Under the pieces are notes generated by a model, which worked only from the letters and a program-made list of their open reading frames with translations, did not search any database and was not told the DNA's origin. Positions 44,060 to 55,675 of a stretch of DNA of 64,000 bases are shown piece after piece. The DNA lies in NCBI GenBank assembly GCA_945643635.1, contig CALZFC010000139.1, positions 357,501-421,500 of the forward strand, read 5' to 3'. The position numbers and the translations under genes were made by a program. Every line of letters starts with the position of its first letter. Within the stretch, counting starts at the first letter, position 1. This DNA is from Allodiplogaster sudhausi (taxonomy: Eukaryota; Nematoda; Chromadorea; Rhabditida; Diplogasteridae).

Positions 44060-46088
44060 ATGCACGTGCACGTCGCTTTTTTAAATCTAGTCGGAACTGT
44101 CATTCTCACTCTACTCTTCGATCAACCTGATGATTTCTCATGTGGCTCCGGCTACTTGAGCAAACTTGTTGCAAGGAACACAATTAAACTATGCTCATCT
44201 CGAAAGGCCGAATTCGATGTCTGCTGCAAGTTAGTTATTTTCACTTGAAGAACAAACTCGTTTCACTCTGTATTTGAACAGCATCATTATCATCTTTCCT
44301 CATCATTGACTTGGGAATGTCTGTCTTGACGTCGACAAATTTTGCTTATCAATTAACTATCAGTAAGCAGACCATGCGAAATTGGGAACAAATAATGATG
44401 TCGTAAGAGAGAAAAGGATTGAAGGATTGATTAACGTACAGGGCGCACGACGCATGCTATGATCGCCAGGATGGAAAGCAGCAGTGCGACCATACTTTCT
44501 GCGACTGTGTGAACATGGCAAGCAACAACATCTCGTTGGGATGTAACTCAAACGCGAAGGGATTCTGTCTCGCCGTTGTCTATCACGGCCAAAAGGCGTA
44601 CAATGATGCGGGACGCAAGAGGCTCGAACAGTCATGCGATTCCGGCATATTTGCCACGATGCGTGCAGAGACCATCATTGCAAGGCAATGCAACTCTCGC
44701 AAAGCCGAATTCTATGCCTGCTGCCGGTTAGTTGTACATTTACAGTTGTGTTTCCTTAAAATAGCCTCGCATTTACTTGGATGTCAAACTCGTTTCACTG
44801 TTTTTTGCACACCTCCTTGATCTAATGTAGACTGCTAGTAATTTCCCTCTTGACGTCGGCATATTTCCTTATCGATTAAGTATCAGTAACACCGACCATG
44901 CGAGTAACACTCAATAATGGTGAAGGAAGAAGAAGGATTGATTAAATTCCAGGGCGCACGACGCATGTTATGACCGCCAGGAAGGACGGATAGGATGCGA
45001 AACCACTTTCTGCAACTGTCTGGAAAAAGCAACCGAGGGGCACTCAGGAACGTGCTCCATAGACCCATGGAAATTTTGCGAATATCCTATGCTGCACGGC
45101 CAAGCGGCTTACGATGCAGCAGGAAGCGTGCAGCGAATTTCCGCTGCTGCCGAATACTCATGGAACATAGGCTTATTTTCCACGATGGGTGCAGAATCCT
45201 TAGTTGCAGCGCAATGCAACTCTCGAAAAGCTGAATTCCATGCCTGCTGCAGGTTAGTGGAGTAACAGTTGTGTTTCCTCAAAACAGTTTTGCACTTACT
45301 TGGAAACCAAACTCGTTTCCCTTTTTTTGCACACAATCTTAATACTACAAAGACTGTTAGGAATAACTCTCTTGACTTCGAAAAGTTTCCTCATCGATTA
45401 ACTATCAGAAGAACAAAAAATGCACAATGCGTATGAATAAAATCGTAGGAAGGAGAATGATTGATTAGCTTACAGGGCGCACGACGAATGTTATGACCGC
45501 CAGGAAGGACGGCCAGGATGCGACGCCGCACTCTGCAACTGCCTGGAAAAAGCAACCGAGGGGCACTCTGAAACGTGCTCCATTGACACATGGAAATTTT
45601 GCGAGTGGCCTATGATGAACGGCCAAGCGGCTTACGATATTGCGGGAAAATGGATTAGAGCTATGGAGAAACTTTCTGCCTTAATCCTATCAGTAGCCCC
45701 AGGCGACATGACAAACAAAAAGATTGCTGATGTCATTGAAAAGATTCCTGTCGCCTATGAAAATATTCATGACGATGTCGAAAAGAACCCTGATGCGATT
45801 GAAAGGTTTCCTGGAATCACTAAAACGATCCCAGACGCCAGAAAAAAGATTCCTGTCGCCATTGAAAGGATTCCAGGAATCACAGAAAAGACCCCTGACC
45901 ATGAGGTAATCGATACAATCCAAGCGAAGAAGAAGCTTCCTGACATCATCCCTCCAATTGTCTCAGGAGACATGCCAAACGATGAGGTAGTCGATACAAC
46001 TCTGAATTATACGAAGAACTGTGACTTGGCGGAGAAAGTGGAAAGTGTTCAAAGTGTTCAGAATGTCAGCCTTGCTAAATCGATTTAA
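44060..46088 (+). CDS. Secreted protein with three tandem PLA2-like segments
   Basis: Four exons (44060-44229, 44442-44726, 44953-45252, 45476-46088), all joined in phase 2, give 455 residues. A hydrophobic leader (AFLNLVGTVILTLLF) is followed by SCGSGYLSKL. The CC|HD core typical of secreted phospholipase A2 (AEF-x-x-CC-x-AHD-x-CYDRQ) occurs three times, with His-Asp at residues 59-60, 154-155 and 254-255, each followed by a C-D/E-x-x-x-C-x-C segment. Each intron falls between the CC and the HD. The CGxG loop is intact only in unit 1 (CGSG); unit 2 has CDSG and unit 3 WNIG, so catalysis may be limited to unit 1 or absent. The tail contains imperfect repeats such as KIPVAIERIPGITEKTP. Introns 1 to 3 are also similar to one another, showing that exon plus intron was duplicated. 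Confidence 0.8.
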
Positions 46089-46094
46089 TTTAAA

Positions 46095-47185
46095 ATTAAA
46101 AATTCTCTGAATCTTTCTGAATACATTATGATCAGAGCTTCCTGTTGATTTAATGAATAAAGAAATCATTGCATACTTATCTCATTCGACTTCAGATTGT
46201 TAAAATACATTAATTAGAAAGGTGCTATGTTTATTTGCGCCGAAGGGATCAGTCAATAGCTTCCACTGTCCAAGATCAAATGACTATGAGATCACCGAGT
46301 AATAGTGTTGCTAACTGTATGACATTGAGATCACAACCAGGCTATCGGAATCATTTTTTTTTATCAATGTTTCTAAACGGACCGAGAATCCAAAGAAACA
46401 ACAGATGACAAATTTCATAATGAACAAATGACTTCTTTAAACTCCCATACCGAAATAACACTACTTTGCTGTGTACATGACGATCCCGCCCGTTCTGCAG
46501 TCTCTTCTCTTCTCCACTATAAAATGTTTAAAACATGAGCTATAAAAAAATTAGATGTACGCTTGATGTAATCCTTCATCTAAAACATGCATTGCATTCT
46601 TTGTCACCTTCAAATATCCATGATTCTCTGAAAGAAACACGCGCCGAGTGAAAGAAAATCAAAGCCATTCCCGGGCAGAACGCTCTCTTTCTTGCCGTTT
46701 ATCTACTATCTTATTTCTCTGTTTCGCGTTCTATTGATGTTATGTATGAAGCAATTACAAAGAGAATTATATAGAAATGAGAAGAGAGAAGAGAGTAAAA
46801 GAACAAGAGTGAAATGAATGAAGAAAGAGAGAGAGAGAGAGAGAGCAATAAACTCGCTGTTGACAGTGACCAACACTTTATAGTATCTGTCTAGTTCGCG
46901 GCAAGTTGCCTTTCTTCATAACCTTCAGACAGATGGAATGGCAAGAATTTATTTGTTTATTTATTTTTAATTATTCGGTCATTTATATTTCATTGAAAAG
47001 TCCTTCTTGTTTGGTCATTTTCGTATAAAGTCAGATTTGAAATACACAAAAAAAAAATTCATTTGCCGATTACTGGCGGAGTCTAAACGAGGCGTGCGTA
47101 TTCTTCAGGTTACGCTGGTTTCTTTTGACAATCTTTTATTGAATTGTCGGAATATGATTGTTTATGCCCATTGTGCACATGCCAT
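46095..47185. other. Intergenic spacer
   Basis: AT-rich DNA with a GA tract near 46785-46845. Nothing gene-like was seen. Confidence 0.5.
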
Positions 47186-47189
47186 TATA

Positions 47190-47262
47190 AATAACGATAT
47201 TCTCTCGCCCTGTGTCTCAGGCAAAAGGCACGAATTCAAACGTGTTTTTTTGTCTCCCTTAG
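47190..47262 (+). repeat. Dispersed splice-edge repeat, copy 4
   Basis: TCTCTCGCCCTGTGTCTCAG, GGCACGAATTCAAA and TTTTTTTGTCTCCCTTAG. The last AG (47262) is the acceptor 15 bp before the carbonic anhydrase start codon. Confidence 0.7.
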
Positions 47263-47277
47263 CAAAGTGGACCAGGA

Positions 47278-50200
47278 ATGGACCGCCTGCTGCGCGGCGT
47301 CATCAAGTACCGCCAGACGGTGCGCGCTGACCTCGTCAAGCAGTTCGAGAGCATCCGGAAGCAGCCAGAGGTTAGCTTTCTTCTTGCATACTTTTTGTAT
47401 GGGCTAAACTCTACTTGAAAAAAAAACTCTTTTTAACGGTGGTTTTCGAGAAGTAGACAGAACATGTATTTATTTATAAGCTGTAAATTTCGATTAGATC
47501 TTCAATTTAAATACTAATAAACAGCTAATTTAGTTATTTTTGTTATTTATTTATTCGCTGTTAAATAAATAGTAATTCCAAAGCGGCGTTGTGATACTAG
47601 CGATCGATTATTGCCTACTTCCTCTTGATTTAAGAGTTTTCCTCTTTATTTTATTCTTATTTAATTAATTAAAAGCTGCTTAAATTTTGCATATTCACTT
47701 TAATTTAATTCTTTTAACATACATAGTAAAAAAAAATTAAATAAAAACATATTTTAGCTCTTCACGGCAGCGCAAGCGCTCATGTTCACGTGCATGGATT
47801 CGCGCATCTTGCCGACACGTTTTACGCAGGTTGGAAGTTCTTTCGCTCCCTTGCTGTCTAACACTCTCTCGATTGCATTCTCTCTCTCCTCTCTTCTTCT
47901 ATCTATCTCCGCCGTCCCTCTTCTCTCTCTTCTCTCCCTTTCTCACCCTTTTTCTTGCTCTGTTCCCACTTCGGTCGTTCATTCTCTCCTCCATCTCTCT
48001 CTCTCTCTCTGTCGTCCTATCGTTCTTTCACCGATTTTCTTATGTCATTAAAAAGAGGAGACTAATAACTACCTCATCGATTAAGGCGCGTGTCGGCGAC
48101 ATCTTCGTCGTGCGCAACGCCGGAAATCTCATTCCAGACGCGCGCAATTATGGTCAGGCCTTTTTATTATAATTTTTTTTAATCTTCAAATTTTTCACAC
48201 TTCAGATTTATCAAAGTATTATTATAAAAATACCTATTTCTATCTCTGTGTCTTCATATTCTCTCTCCTTCTCTCTCTCTCTCCCTCTCTCTTTCAGGCG
48301 ACTCTTCCGAGGTGTGCGCAACGACCGAGCCGGCTGCTCTTGAGCTGGCCGTCAAACGCGGCAGCATCCGCCACGTCATCGTCTGCGGCCACAGTGATTG
48401 CAAGGTAGTTCTCTTTATTATAATTTTGCACTCTCTCTTTTTCTCTCTCTCTCTTTGTCTCTTTCTCTCTCGCCCTTTGTTATTTTATTCCAGTCTCTTG
48501 TTGTTCACTGACAATGAGCTTTCTAGCGGTTTCACTTCCCAGCTCTCTTTCTCTCTGTTTCTTCTCTCTCCCACCTCTCTCTTTCTCCCTCTCTCTCTTA
48601 CTACTTTCCATTCGCTTCTCGTCCCCGTCATATCTCCTTGACGCGAGTCACTCAAAAGCGCTGTCAGCTGCAAGACCACTGTGTAATGTCTACGTTTCCG
48701 CTTGTTCTCTGCTTTTGCTTTCATGCAGAGTGAAGAGAGTCGCAAGATCAGATCACACTTCATAGATCACGGTGATCTCTGCAATTATATACAATTCGTC
48801 ATTTAAAAACATTAAGGTGGAAAATCCTTGCGAATCTTTTTTTGACAGCCATCTATGTATATATGTAATTACCTACTTTCTTTCCTTGTTTTTTCTCCTA
48901 AAGCAGCAGAAGACTCTCTTTTCAATGCGCCTCATTTATCTAATCGTGAAGTTAAAGCGACAAAACGTGTATATATGTAATTGAACTCTCAACTACAATG
49001 ATATATGCATGTATGTAAATATCAGTTGCGGTTCATTGAGTAATTCATCATTTTTCTTGGGAAGAACGGGTTGGGTCGGACGTATACGTTAGAAATTATT
49101 ACGAATTATTCCGTAGAATATTACCGATGACTGATTATTCCGTACTCCTCACAGGCGATGAATCTGCTGTATGGACTGCACTCGAAGCCGCACACCTTTG
49201 ACCACGCGTCACCCATGGATCATTGGGTGCGCAAAAGTGGATTCAAGAGCATCCAGAGGTGAGGGGGGAGAGAGAGAGGGAACGAGCGAGAGAGCGTGAG
49301 AGAGATTGTGACAGAGATGAGTGAGAGAGAGAGAGAGAGAAAGTGCGAGAGCGATGGAAAGAGAAAAGGAAGAAGAGCCTCTGTAGACTCAACGAGCGTC
49401 TCTACAAAGGCGCTCTGCCACTCGCCTTTGAGAGTGAACTCGCGCCGTCGCAGAACTTTGAAGCGATCATCGACCCCTTTGATCGACTCGCGGCCGAGGA
49501 CAAACTGTCGCAGGTGAGAGAGAGAGAGAGTCAGAGAGCAGGAGTGAGAGTGCGAAAGAGAGAGAGAGAAGAGAGAGAGAGAAGAGAGAGAGAGTGAGAG
49601 AGAAAAGAGAGAGAATGAGAGAGAAAGAGTCAGATAGTGAGAGTGAGCGTGGGAAAGAGAGCGAGAGGATGTGAGAGAAAAGAGAGAGAGAGTGCGAGAG
49701 AAAAGAGAGAGAGAGAGTGAGAGAGAAAGAGTCAGAGAGTGAGAGTGAGAGTGAGAGTGAGTGAAAAAGAGAGAGAGAGAAAAAGTGTAAGAGAGAAGAG
49801 AGAGAGAGAGGGGGATTGAGAGAGAGTGAGATGGGAAAGAGAGAATTGGAGAAAGATTGAACATCAAAGGGCATCAATGTTAAATCGTGATCAATCTTTC
49901 AGAATGGCAGCTTTTTTACTTGCTGATTTATTTTTTCTATTCTCTTCCAGATCAACGTGCTCCAGCAGATGCTGAACATTTGCACGCACGACTTTCTCAA
50001 GGAACGATTCGCGAACGGAGAGCTGCACGTGCACGGTTTGGCACTCGCGCCTTTTAAAGAGAACGAAAAACAATGTTTGAATTCGCGCCATTTTGCCTGA
50101 AGAAGTGGCAAGAGATCATGCACATTGTCTTATAAATGTGTGTGCAACTGAATTTAACATTTTTTACTTTTTATAAAGTGATTTTCCATCTGATCAGCCA

Positions 50201-50632
50201 TGTGGTTCGACGTCTACCAGGGAGAAGACTATCTCTTCTCCAAGGAGCAACGACGATTCGTCGTTATTCAAGTGGGTAAAAAATTAAAATTTTGCTTTGT
50301 TCAATTTTTTCCTGCAAGATTCTATATTTATTATGTTTCAATTTGGCCACGTTCATAATACTCTTTCTCTCTCTCTCTCTTTTCACAATAATTAAACGAA
50401 TTTTTATTAATATTAAATTATAAAATATATTGAAATTGTTTCTGGAAAAATGAATATATGTATATATATATATATACATATGTATATATGTATGTACCAA
50501 GAGGCAACCAAATTCTCCTTTCTGACCCAGGAGGAGACCGTTGGGAATCTTCTCGGCGAGCTGAACAGGCGATGCGGCGTGCCGACCGAAGAATGCAGAG
50601 ACATCAAGACGGCCAAGTTCGCGCTCGGCTGA
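47278..50632 (+). CDS. bca-1: Beta-class carbonic anhydrase
   Basis: Nine exons (47278-47370, 47758-47829, 48086-48152, 48298-48404, 49155-49258, 49387-49513, 49951-50035, 50198-50271, 50531-50632) give 276 residues plus stop with every phase closing. It interconverts CO2 and bicarbonate. Zinc ligands are Cys43, His109 and Cys112 (FTCMDSR and CGHSDC), with the Asp45-Arg47 dyad of beta enzymes. MDRLLRGVIKYRQTVRADLV, EPAALELAVKRGSIRH, SPMDHWVRKSGF, INVLQQMLNICTHDFLKE and MWFDVYQGEDYLFS match animal and nematode beta-CAs, which are cytosolic or mitochondrial. The start is supported by an AG acceptor 15 bp upstream (47262), a likely trans-splice site. That acceptor is the end of a dispersed repeat, and another copy sits at the exon 7 donor. 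The symbol is by similarity to the C. elegans gene. Confidence 0.93.
50040..50112 (-). repeat. Dispersed splice-edge repeat, copy 5 (antisense)
   Basis: GGCACTCGCGCCTTTTAAAG, then TTTGAATTCGCGCCATTTTG and CCTGAAG, the reverse complement of the family. It begins within 5 bp of the carbonic anhydrase donor at 50036. Confidence 0.7.
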
Positions 50633-52169
50633 TCCCATCTGGATTTTACGGTAGGCTACTTCGAATACTGTTGTTTTGCAATATTTTATATTGCCTATAT
50701 TTAGAAACCACTGTTTGTATGCAAAGTTGGTAAGTAAGTAAATTTCGTTTGATTTTTCCATCCCGCATGGAATGTTCTTTCGCCGGTTTCTGAACATGCA
50801 TTTCGTGCTCATTACTGTAAAGTTCTGTTTGGCGCAAAAAGAAATATAAATATAAAAATTGTGATTTAGTTTTAATGATATATTTGAATAGACTTTCTGC
50901 CCAATTTCTAACGTATCAAAGTTCTGGTTGTTATCCGAATTCACAATTATGATTTAAAAGTTAATTTTTATGAATTGTAAGACTGGTTGATCGCATTCGC
51001 CTTCCTATAGAATTGAAAAGAGTTGACACATTTATTCTCCACATTGAGCCTGCAGCTGTATTAGATATGTATGCATATGTATATTCTCTTATTTTGTCTG
51101 TTTGAAATACAACGCGATCTCACGTTCTCTCCACCTCTATAAATGGCAGACACCACATGGCTTGTTCGACATTTATTAAAACTTTGGTGCTATATAATTT
51201 TGTCTATGGCTTGTGGTGTAAATATAATAAATATTACAATACAGTTTCATCTATTTTGCTCATTCTTTGTGTCTCATGGACTGGTCCAGCGAATATATAG
51301 TAAAAAAAGTTGTATTCATAATCGCCGGCAGTTTTCGAATCACTTGCCCGGTTAAAGTTGCATGTAAACTTGGCCACGAGACATGAAACGGCCCACTCTT
51401 TATCGATCCATTTTTTTACCAAAGCAAATAGTAGGGTTGTAATAAATGTATCATCACTGTGCGAATTTGGATCATATCCGATTAAATTGGTATGCAGCGA
51501 TTTCTTATTTTATCAAAATGACAAGAAGTTGTGTGATCATAATATATTCAAAAAAATTCATAGGGAAAACACTCAAATCAATATCGTAGAGCAAAAATGA
51601 CATTTCACTTTCTTCGGCAAGTCGCTGGAAGAAACCAACATCTATTTTCAGCGGGGAAGAACCAACACTCTCCTTCTTTCTTGCGTCCAGCATCGTCGTA
51701 AGGTGCTTGGCTCCGTTGCATGATGGCAGTCAAAAAGCCATCGAGTCTAGAATGCACGAACTCTAGAATTTAAGGTCCTGGACATCTTCTTTAAAGGAAC
51801 CATCCACTGAGTATATCTTTTTGGTCGATAGGAACCCCGGTCCGCGTAGAAACATCGATGGTCAAGCAACAAATGATTCCAATTGCCCCTGGCCTATGTT
51901 TTATCTCACTGACATACAGCATGATTGTCATTTAACCTTAAATGCTATTCATAGATCCATTTTTTCAAATTAAATAATAGCATTTTTCTTGTTAATTTAT
52001 TTTGACAATGTGAAGTTGGATGTTATCCGATTGAATTGTTATGCAATGATTTCTTTATTCATTTATATGACAAAAAGTTGTGATCATAAATACATTCATA
52101 AAAACTTTCTAATATCTCTAATATATAAATGTAAGTACAACCGTCAAAAATGAAGAAAAATTATTCATC

Positions 52170-52463
52170 TCCATATCAGGAATATGTGGCCTTTTATATT
52201 CGATCTCCAATGCTCTGCTACGAAACGTTTATGTATAGCTTACATTAGTCATCCTGCAGACATTCTGTTCCTTCTACAGTGCAATTTTGCGAATTGTGTA
52301 CCATTCAGAAATAGACTCTTTCCGTACTCTGTCGTAAACATTTTGAGATGAAGCCAGAATCGTTGATGAGTGACTCATGTCATCGTTTATCTTTCACCCC
52401 TCCATGATGTGTTCTGCTTACACGGTTTTTCCTCATTAATCATTAGCTAATGACTCATCATGA
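52170..52463 (-). repeat. Inverted partner of 43502-43820
   Basis: The reverse complement carries the same ordered blocks (AGCAGAACAC, GATAAACGATGAC, CAACGATTCT, AGTCTATTTCTGAATGG, CATAAACGTTTCG). No exon was recognised to its left that would be the counterpart of the PLA2-like gene. Confidence 0.65.
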
Positions 52464-52539
52464 TCCGCACATGTTTTTTTTCTCCCAATCTCTTCACACT
52501 TCTATCCCTTTCCGTCTCCTTCAGTCTTCTTCCCGCTCC

Positions 52540-52574
<35 letters not shown>

Positions 52575-52805
52575 TTTCTCTCTCTCTCTGTGACTCATCT
52601 CGATACTCCCCATACCCTGGCTTCCTCCTTTATCTTGTCATGCCCGGAGGCCTCGATCAGAAAGATTCTAGAGATAATAAGAATATTATGTCATGTCACG
52701 ATAATCTGTAATATTTTGATTCTATCCTTAAGATAAATTCTTCAAGACAAAATTTAAGAAGTTTTACTCACAGTTGTTACCTGCATAATTTTTCATGCTA
52801 CAAAG

Positions 52806-52907
52806 CAGGGATGTATCGGAATAAAAATTTTCATAACGGAATTCGGAATTCGGAAGGCCCCCTTTCATAACGGAATTCGGAAATCATAATTCGGAAGAGA
52901 AAAAAGG

Positions 52908-52948
<41 letters not shown>

Positions 52949-54309
52949 CTTCAAGTTTCAATAAGGAAAATTGGACTTTTTCTCTCTAACTTTTGGTCTA
53001 TCTGCCGCGCTTGGGACATAAATAAAACAACAGTGAGATTAGATGGTGAATGTGCTCTGCCGTGCTATTAAAATCTTGGGTGAAAGCTGAAGAAAACATT
53101 GTGAAAAATATTTTATTTACTTTTGTTCTCTCGGTTTTGAACAGTATCTCGTGCCCATGGAAAGCTTCTATCCAGCAAAATGTGCAAAAAGTATATAAAA
53201 TTAGTTCAGTGGAGGAGATATTTTCTTAACACAACTCATTTCCTCGCTCTGATCAGGCGAGAGATAATCGCTCTCACCTCAGCTCCTATCTCTTCCCACC
53301 CTATCGATATGGGAAAGCGAAACGTTCTCTCTTTCCCCAGATCTTGACGTTTCCTGCGTCGCTATCAAAGCATCTGTTGCCCTCATTGTCCACATCGTCA
53401 GGAAGGCACACTACTCAAGTTGATGTGCGAGGAGAACAACAGTCGCCTGACCAAGCTGGCGGAGTGCCCCGACTGATTCACCGACACCCTACTTATCATA
53501 TCCTCTCCCAGCCACTCCCCTCACTCCCAGGACAGTTTATCTCCTACGCGTCGCGTCCGCAGTCGCACGCTGAACAAAGGCAGAGAATCGGGAGAAGGAA
53601 ACATGGGCAGTGATCGTCGGCTTGGTGGAGAAATTCAGTGATAAGGAGATCGCCGAGGCATGAGAAATCCATGCTCCGCTCCAGCCTTGCTGCTCCGTTA
53701 CGAACGGCGTTCGTTCTCACCTCTCTCCCTACGGCATCTCTCTGGGAAACGTCAGCTGCCATCGGCACCCTCCAACTCGACAGTCCAACAAGGCCGAAGC
53801 GTCAGACGAAATCTTGACTTTTGGAGGGTCTGTATCTCGGGGCCCCAGGGGTCCTAGAGACCTAATCCTTTTTGATCGAGTTCCGTACAGTGCCCAAACC
53901 ACTAACCGATCTACTTTAGACGCGATAACTTTATCATTTCAGTTTATGTCAGCACTTTATATGTTGTGATGTTTGGAAATTTATTTCAGTTTTACCAAAA
54001 TGCGCTCCCCAAAAGGTCTCCTCTTATGAAAGATCCGACAAAACATTTAATTTCGACCGACTAAAAATGAAAGCTTCATTAACATTTCTTCAAATTATTG
54101 TCAGTTTTCTCAGGGCTGGCTTCAGTTTTCTTCTTAGATTAATACATAAAATGTGCACGGCTGAGCTACAAAATTTCTAAAAAAAATTCCGAAGAAATGG
54201 CCTTCATAACGGAATTCGGAATTCGGAATTCGGAAGGCTCCCTTTTATAACGGAATTCATAAATCGGAATTCGGAAGGGAAAAAAGGTCGGAATTCCGAT
54301 ACACCCCTG
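52806..54309. mobile_element. hAT-type transposon, non-autonomous, with 8-bp target duplication
   Basis: Terminal inverted repeats CAGGGATGTATCGGAAT (left) and CAGGGGTGTATCGGAAT (reverse complement of the right end) differ at one position. They are flanked on both sides by CTACAAAG (52798-52805 and 54310-54317), an 8-bp duplication as expected for hAT. Arrays of CGGAATT lie just inside both ends (52838-52945, 54203-54300). At 1.5 kb there is no room for a full transposase, and no hAT catalytic motifs were seen. The middle (53330-53900) is more GC-rich and has interrupted coding-like frames. Confidence 0.85.
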
Positions 54310-55351
54310 CTACAAAGTACATATTCATATGTACTAATTAAAGAGAACAACAACACGATAAAAAATATATGGCATTCATGTTGTTCAAGTCATCATGGTT
54401 TACGCTATTTTTGGGGGAAGAGTTGAGAAAAAAGTGGAAAGCTGTAATTATGATTGTTTTCGAATGTATTTTTTACCTTAGAGCGGGAAAGCCGTCAAAT
54501 GACAATGAGTCAAAAAGAGTTCCAAGTACATACATAGGCGGTTTCATGGTTCCACGCAACGTTTTATTGTCATTTCTATCGTGAGCGGTTGATCTGTGTT
54601 GAAGGTGGGCCAAGAAAGTCGCAATTTAAAATTAAGTGATTAGGAATTGCGCAAAATTATCCCTACAGTGATTTTCCTCCAAAATGGCCGAAATGTTCCA
54701 AACAGCGCGCATGAAATATCTCATTGCAGACACCTTGGACCATATCGATTCTGTTTTCATTGAAAAGGAAATGAAATTCCACATACAGCACAAATATTTG
54801 TTTATTCGAAAAGTGAGTTGGAAAGGAGTGATATGACTTTGAAGTTTTAGTATGGCGCCATGCTCTAATCTTTGAGCTTTATTTAAAGCCTCTAAATATG
54901 GTCACTGTACCCTCAATCATAGTGTGCTGGATGTGGCAAAATTCTAAATATATAAATAAATATATATTTTGGCGGTACATCACTGTATATGGTTTACTTC
55001 ATGACCCGCCCTCATAAAAAGTCTAGCGCGTAATTATTCTATCCATTCACAACCAAACCACCAGTAGATACATGTATATGTACATAAGTATGTATTAAAC
55101 CATGAGAAGTCAATATTCTTCAGGATTATCACACAATAAATATAAATTCATATATGTAATTGTAGATATATAGGTACATATATATATATCTATGTACATA
55201 CATATATATATCTCACTGTATAATAAGGGAGTTAATGAGGGCCTCTTTAACTTCCTTATTTTACAAGGCATATGTGCTCTGTTTGTTCTGAATCTTCACT
55301 GCTGTTTTTACATTGTTCATGTGTACGTATTTATCTTCAAAAAGTACGCAT

Positions 55352-55439
55352 TTGTGCTCAGAATGGACATTTGCCGGCCTTCGCCACGGGCGCCCTCTGC
55401 CTCAGAGTCTGCAGCTTTGCTTTGTATCGTCGAGCCCCA
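55352..55439 (-). CDS. Possible orphan terminal exon
   Basis: On the minus strand an AG acceptor (CCCGATGCAG) is followed by a frame reading LDGARRYKAKLQTLRQRAPV and then AKAGKCPF-stop, with the GC-ending codon preference of neighbouring exons. It could be an alternative last exon of the acid sphingomyelinase gene (stop at 55676) or belong to a lost gene. A plus-strand reading between CTCAG and GTGTGA is also open. Confidence 0.25.
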
Positions 55440-55675
55440 TCGAGAACTGCATCGGGAGTAAGGTGTGAGAGATCGAAGGCGGGTTGTGTTTCAAGAACGG
55501 CCGCTTCTAAAACACATTATTCTTTTCCAAAGCAGAAACTACAAACCTCAAATTCGATTCAAAATATTGACCACATTCGTCGCTTTTTGCCAGTTGTTAG
55601 TGTTCGGTTATACCCTTTACTTATAATAAACTTTTTAAGTAAATTGGTTAGTACAAAAATAATAATTAATTTGCA

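Larger units (their letters stand above)
50640..55670. other. Spacer with transposon and microsatellites
   Basis: AT-rich, with TATATGTATG-type microsatellites (50455-50495, 55070-55210), a CT tract at 52540-52590, the inverted-repeat arm at 52.2-52.5 kb and a hAT element. A possible orphan exon lies at 55352-55439 (-). Confidence 0.5.

Noticed and set aside
50264..50944. 226-residue minus-strand ORF
   Set aside because: It is antisense to the last carbonic anhydrase exon and includes a TA microsatellite read as Tyr-Ile repeats.
53344..53613. ORF inside the hAT element as a transposase
   Set aside because: No hAT catalytic or BED zinc-finger motifs; the frame is short and the translation low-information.
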